Origin: Iris pallida
Taxonomy: Eukaryota; Streptophyta; Magnoliopsida; Asparagales; Iridaceae
Assembly (NCBI GenBank): GCA_029216955.1
Contig: JANAVB010004000.1
Span: forward strand, 4,091,083 to 4,155,082
Reading direction: 5' to 3'
Length of the DNA stretch: 64,000 bases
Shown: positions 58,900-64,000 of the stretch, one piece after another
Position numbering within the stretch: position 1 is the stretch's first letter
Layout of the letters: every line of letters starts with the position of its first letter
The notes under the pieces: generated by a model
Database searches by the model: none
What the model saw: only the letters and a program-made list of their open reading frames with translations
What the model was told of the DNA's origin: nothing
Program-made: the position numbers and the translations under genes

Positions 58900-61800
58900 T
58901 TAAAGCCATGCTGCTACACATCTGACTCCCATTCCCTCAATATGACTATCAAAAGCCTTAGCTGGTAAGCTCTTTGTAAAGGGATCGGCTAGGTTGTCGG
59001 CTGATGCTATCTTGATCACAGCAACTTTTTCTTTCTTTACGAAATCTCGTATCAGGTGGTACTTGCGCTCAATGTGTTTGCCAGTCTTATGGGCTCGTGG
59101 TTCCTTCGAGTTTGCAACTGCACCACTATTATCACAATAAAGTATAATAGACTTAGGCAAACTAGGTACCACATCCAAGTCCAACAGAAAGTTTTTGAGC
59201 CAAACCGCTTCTTTGGCTGCCTCAGAGGCTGCCACATACTCGGCTTCCATGGTGGAATCAGCAATACATTTTTGCTTGATACTCCTCCACACAATGGCTC
59301 CACCTCCCAAAGTAAACACATAACCTAAGGTAGATTTCATGGAATCCCTATCTGACTGAAAATCTGAGTCTGTATACCCCAAGGGAACTAAACTATCTGC
59401 CTAGTAAACTAGCATATACTCTTTAGTCCTTTTCAGGTACTTTAAAATATGCTTTACGGCAGTCCAGTGCTCTTATCTTGGGTTAGACTGATATCTGCTG
59501 ACCATGCCTACGACAAAGCAGATGTCTGGTCTCGTACATAGCATTGCATACATTAAGCTTCCTACTGCTGAAGCATAAGAAACTGCCTTCATGTTCTCTC
59601 TCTCTTTAGGTGTCCTCGGACACTGCTCCTTTGATAAAGAAATTCCATGTCTAAAAGGTAAGAAACCTTTCTTAGAATTTTGCATACTAAAATGAGTTAG
59701 TACAGTATCGATATAGGAAGCTTGGGATAATCCCAACATCCTTTTCTTGCGATCTCGTAGAACTTTGATCCCAAGGAAGTGACCTACTTCTCCCAAGTCC
59801 TTCATATCAAACTGTTTGGATAACCATACCCTTACATCAGATAACACATTCACATTGTTTCCAATGAGCAAGATGTCATCCACATAAAGTACTAGGAATA
59901 CCACCACGTTTCCGTCACACTTTCTGTATACACATGATTCATCCTAACATTGATCAAATCCATAGGATTTTATCACCTGATCAAAACATATGTTCCAAGA
60001 TCTGGAAGCTTGCTTAAGTCCATAAATGGACTTCTTGAGCTTATAAACAATATGCTCCTGGCCCTTTTTAATGAACCCGTCTGGTTGCTTCATATAGATG
60101 TCTTCCTCAAGACTTCCATTAAGGAAAGCTGTCTTGACATCCATTTGCCAAATCTCATAATCGAGATAAGCTGCAATAGATAAAAGAATCCGGATAGACT
60201 TAAGCATGGCTACAGAAAAAAAGGTTTCCTCATAATCGATACCCTCTCTTTGAGTAAAACATTTTGCTACAAGCCGAGCTTTAAAGGTTTCAACCTTACC
60301 ATCTGATCCTCTTTTTCTCTTATAGATCCACTTGCATCCAATGGCTTTTACACCAACGGGTGGTTCTACAAGCTCCCAGACCTGATTAGAATCCATAGAT
60401 TCTATTTCAGATATCATTGCTTTTTGCCAAGACTCTGCATCTTTATCTTGGAGTGCTTCATTGTAGGTACAGGGATCATAATCTTGTTCCTCAGGGACGA
60501 AGTCTGACGACTCTCCCAAGAACATATATCTATCAGGTTGCATCACAACCCTCCCACTACGACGAGGCACTATCGGTTGTGGTGTAACATTTGTGACATG
60601 TTGTGCAGTTATTTGTGGTTCATCCTCTTGTACTGTTGGTACTGAAGTACTTGGTGTCTAACATCTCAGTTCTTCTAGAACAACTCTACTTGTGGGTTTA
60701 TGGTTCATCACATAGTCTTCCTCTAAGAATCGGGCATTGGTGCTAACAATGACCTTCTGATCCTTAGGACTATAAAATAAATCTCCTTTCGTTCCTCTTG
60801 CATAGCCTACAAACAAGCGTACTTCTGTACGAGATTCCAACTTATCTGCTTTCCCATTCAGCACATGTGCTGGACTATCCCAAATACGAACATGTTTCAG
60901 ACTAGGCTTACGTCCAATCCACAGCTCTGTAGGAGTAAGAGGTACTGACTTTGAAGGAACCAAGTTCAAAATATAAGCTGCAGTCTCTAAGGCATTTCCC
61001 CAAAACGAATCTGGCAAATCCGAATAACTCATCATTGATCTAACCATCTCCATAAGAGTTCTATTCCTTCTTTCGGCTACACCATTCTGCTGGGGCGTTC
61101 CAGGTGTAGTCAATTGGGATGTAATCCCAGCCTTTGATAAATAATCCCTAAACTCTCTAAAGAGGTACTCGCCACCACGATCTGATCGTAATGACTTGAT
61201 ATATTTTCTATGACGTTTCTCCGTTTCAGTCTTGTACTCTTTGAATTTCTCAAAGCACTCAGACTTACGGCGCATCAAATAAATGTATCCATACCTTGAA
61301 TAATCGTCAATAAATGTGACAAAATATTCAAAACCACCTCTAGCTTGGATAGTCATGGGTTCACACAAATCAGAATGAACAAATTCCAACACATCTTTGG
61401 CCCTATACCCCTTTGCCGTAAAAGGCCTTTTGGTCATTTTACCTTCCAAGCAGGATTCACAGACTGGTAGTGCCTCCACTTCCAATGAACTCAAAGGTCC
61501 ATCTTTAACCAGTCTTTGAATCCTTCTTAGGTTAATATGCCCCAATCGTAAGTGCCAAAGATATGTTTGGTTCATACAAGAAGGTTCTTTTCTCTTATTT
61601 AAGTTAGATGACATATTATTCATTTCCATAAGTGGCATTGTGGGCGAAATAGGATTAATGACATACAAATTATTAACCAATGCACCAGAACAGATAAAAT
61701 GTTTGTTCTTTCTAATAACAATATTGTCATTAAAATAAACTGAATATCCATCCTTAACTAACATAGAAACAGAAACTAAATTCCTTCTAAGTGAAGGTGC

Positions 61801-62592
61801 ATAAAAATAATCTCTCAATGTCAAAGACTTATTTCTACCAAAAGATAAAGTAACATCTCCTAATGCAACGACCGATACTTTTGTAGCATCACCTATGAAC
61901 AAGCATATCTCTCCATCACTGAGCCGTCTGGTTTCCTGGAACCCCTGCAATGTATTGCAGACATGATTAGTGGCTCCTGTATCTACACACCAGGTGCCGG
62001 TAGATAACACCGCTAAACATGTTTCAACTACTAGTAAATGAGATATACCTTCTTTGTTCCCTTGTTTGAGAAGTGGACAATCAGTCTTCCAATGTCCTGA
62101 CCCTTTGCACTTGAAACGTTTGCCTTTCGGCTTTTTTACCGCGCCTTGAGGACCCATGCCCTTCTTTGCTGAGTTTGCCTGTTTCTGAATGTTATTCTTC
62201 TTCTTACCGCCTTTTGGCTTAGAAGTAGAAGCCTTTTCAGAAACAAAAACATGACCACTCTGCCTAAAGAGAGATTCAGCATCCTCTAGCTCTTTTGCAA
62301 GTTCTGCCAAACTATACAACCTTTTGTTCATGTTGTAATTAAGGCAGAAATTGTCAAAACTTTTAGGCAGAGTCCCGAGAATGATATTGACCTGGGATTC
62401 CCTATCGATTTCAGCTCCAAGGATCTCCATCTCATTCAGATGACCCATCATTTTGAGAACATGATCCCTTACTGGTGTACCCTCAGCCATTTTTGTATTC
62501 ATCAAACATTTTATAGTAAACTGCCTAGCTGCTCTACTCTGATGTCCGAAGTGTTCCTTGAGGTTATACATCATGTCATAAGCAGTGGCCAT
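58900..62592 (-). pseudogene. H gag-pol polyprotein with four in-frame stops
   Basis: One reading frame from 62592 to 58900, broken only by stops near 60658, 59944, 59473 and 59401. Gag: [21 protein letters not shown] and [27 protein letters not shown]. The zinc knuckle reads [14 protein letters not shown], with Arg for the first Cys. Protease: [12 protein letters not shown]. Integrase: [26 protein letters not shown], Asp in HSDLCEP, Asp in LRSDRGGEY, Glu in [49 protein letters not shown] and LYVDDILLIGNN. RNase H: GYTDSDFQSDRDS, ADSTMEAEYVAASEA, LYCDNSGAVA and HIERKYHLIR, ending in ADPFTKSLPAKAF. The domain order INT-RT-RH is copia-type; the relatives are common plant copia polyproteins. Confidence 0.92.
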
Positions 62593-62800
62593 GGCCTGAT
62601 GCTGATGTTACAGTACATTTGACATAGATGCCAGAATGTAACACTGCGCCATCTCATCTGCCTTTTTCCACTTCTTATAGCCTCTTTAACCTCTTCATCA
62701 GAGTTAGCATCAGGCTTAGGTGGGCATTCCTCAACAAGTACATATTTGTACTCTTCAGCAGTCAGAACAATATCCAAATTATGTTTCCAGTCAATATAAT
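62593..62800 (-). pseudogene. H gag N-terminal part, frameshifted
   Basis: NYIDWKHNLDIVLTAEEYKYVLVEE then PPKPDANSDEEVKEA is copia gag. A frameshift near 62690 moves KKWKKADEMAQCYILASMS into the frame of the pol ORF, with one more stop before [13 protein letters not shown]. At 62800 the sequence is replaced by LTR I. Confidence 0.8.
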
Positions 62801-64000
62801 TATAGAAGCATGAAAAATGATCCATGCGGCTAGGAAACCCCATGCGGCTCAGAAAGCCCATGCGGCTCCGAGAGTCATGCGGCATAAGGGACTATGCGGC
62901 CCAAGATATCCCATATGGCTCGGAAGACACGTGGCGTAACAGTGCTCCCCTCCGCCCTATGCTGCATTAATTACTTTGACGGCTGACAACTCTGAAAAAG
63001 TGACAGCCCTGACACAAGAGAGGCAATTATGACTCTGTCATAATGATAGACCCCTAGGGAAGAGAAAGAGATCTCTGACACAATCCCCCGAGATCCATAA
63101 AAATGCCACGTGGCCTTGCCACGTGGGCGTTCCTATGCGGCTCGAGCGAAGACTTCCTATGCGGTTCAGAATGAAGCCGTCCTATGCGGCTCAGGCCGAA
63201 ACAGTCTCTTGCGGCTCAAGCGGAGGCCTTCCCATGCGGCTCAAAAGGACCATTTACATGCGGCTCAGGCGGATGCATCCCTATGCGGCTCGCAATGATC
63301 ATCTCCATGCGGTTCAAAGGTTCGAGGGAGGGCACTACCAAAGCAGCCCTGACACGTGGCCCAAACCTTATGCGGCTCAATCTTCATGCGGTTCAGATCC
63401 CCAGTGGCTCCTAGGGCACGTGTCCTAAGCCGATCAATTTCCCAGATTTATTGCAATCAGAGATTGGGTCAAATCCTAATAATCTGGGACACGTGGCAGG
63501 AGAATAAATCAAATTTATTCGCAGACATCAGTAGATCATCATGAGGAAGATTTATTCCAATCAACATTAGTTACTAATGAGATTTGGTATAATCTACACT
63601 TAATGGCCCAGATTCATCACATTCAAAACTAATGGCCTAGATTGACCAATCCATAGGCCGCCGCCATCTCCAGGAAGCAATCATTGCAACCCTAATGATC
63701 ACACCCCATTCCTATAAATTGTAAGGTGCCATTCCCTTGCAAGATATACATTCCCTGGCAATATACACAACGGAGAGAGCGCGACCAGAGCGACCCCTTT
63801 TCGAGATCATAGAGCATTAGAAGACTTGGAGAAAAAAGCAGAGAGAGAGCAAAGAGAGCATTTCTTCAACGCCGAGCAAATCTTCTGGAGCCAAGGCTGC
63901 ATACCGATCGTCCAAGGAGTAAGGCAGGGCTGCCGTCGCCTTCCCGAGCCTCTATCGTCACCCTCCAGAATCTAAAATAAACAATTGTACTTAGTCTGCT
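62801..64000 (+). repeat. Tat LTR I (B family), runs off the window
   Basis: Starts TATAGAAGCATG (first TG changed to TA) and follows B's LTR: ATGCGGCT/C motif cluster (62823-63400), TATAAATT at 63713-63720, the AG-rich leader, and GGAGTAAGGCAGGGCTGCCG at the R-U5 part. B's LTR continues about 130 bp beyond the equivalent of position 64000. Whether a full element follows cannot be seen. Confidence 0.85.
63713..63720 (+). promoter_or_regulatory. TATA box of LTR I
   Basis: TATAAATT, followed by GTAAGGTGCCATTCCCTTG as in B's LTR. Confidence 0.65.

Larger units (their letters stand above)
57576..62800 (-). mobile_element. Ty1/copia retrotransposon H (minus strand)
   Basis: Minus-strand order: gag N-terminus (62800 downward), pol, polypurine tract, 3' LTR (58837-57576). 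The 5' LTR and the first part of gag are lost beyond 62800, where Tat LTR I begins. It interrupts J's RNase H. Confidence 0.88.

Noticed and set aside
1..64000. Bacterial-type operons, defence systems or retrons suggested by RT genes
   Set aside because: All RTs are in LTR retrotransposons with plant-type gag, protease and integrase; no ribosome-binding sites or operon structure.
1..64000. Host protein-coding, tRNA or rRNA genes
   Set aside because: No convincing host exon, tRNA cloverleaf or rRNA sequence was found by reading; tRNA-like matches are primer-binding sites next to LTRs.

Overview
The window looks like intergenic heterochromatin of a flowering plant: a nest of LTR retrotransposons with no recognisable host gene, rRNA, tRNA or CRISPR array. 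Supporting observations are plant Ty3/gypsy and Ty1/copia polyproteins, LTRs of 1-4 kb with TATA boxes, primer-binding sites complementary to plant tRNAs, GT-AG introns and many nonsense codons of C-to-T/G-to-A type. I cannot name the species. Family names come from motif recognition, not from a search.

Layout. (A) 1-9313: the 3' part of a Tat/Ogre-type gypsy element: decayed RT tail, two RNases H, integrase, a repeat spacer, a gene on the opposite strand, and a 3' LTR. (D) 9314-11020: fragment of a SIRE-like copia element (LTR end, primer site, gag). (K) 11026-12000: an LTR-like or promoter-like stretch. (C) 12077-17584 and 44888-45112: a minus-strand Tat element split by B. (B) 17585-44887: an essentially complete plus-strand Tat/Ogre element with 5-bp target-site duplication GTCTA, about 1.4 kb LTRs, ORF1, gag, protease, RT, degenerate RNase H, a second RNase H, integrase, spacer repeats and a spliced antisense gene. 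(G) 28248-37726: a non-autonomous LARD-like element inside B's spacer, with 4.18 kb LTRs, only 1.12 kb of interior, and target-site duplication TCCTC. (E) 45113-46033: an LTR-like block. (F) 46610-51782: a second LARD-like element with a 3.07 kb 3' LTR. 52368-52946: a minus-strand LTR fragment of family G. (J) 52947-57575: a gypsy element with a 1.64 kb LTR, broken gag, and protease-RT cut inside RNase H. (H) 57576-62800: a minus-strand copia element that cut J. (I) 62801-64000: a Tat LTR of the B family inserted in H's gag.

The most interesting content is the second gene carried by Tat elements A, B and C on the strand opposite to gag-pol. In each copy a TATA box lies about 85-100 bp upstream of a lysine-rich start (MxPKK/MSPKA). 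Exon 1 is followed by an intron, then a plant-mobile-domain-like region, a charged linker and a long coiled coil; AATAAA signals follow in A and B. In B the first intron can be placed with exact phase. The gene converges on pol, and between the two lies an array of a short motif (core ATTACCTCTGAG). In addition, each of A and B has its own short motif (ATGCGCCC in A, ATGCGGCT/C in B) clustered in both its LTR and the first intron of its antisense gene, and in B also in ORF1. This layout recalls self-recognising anti-silencing systems of plant transposons; that function is inference only.

Insertion order read from the junctions: G is younger than B, which is younger than C; A entered copia D; J entered a G-family LTR; H entered J; I entered H. 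All coding regions seen here carry stops or frameshifts, so no element is autonomous as it stands.
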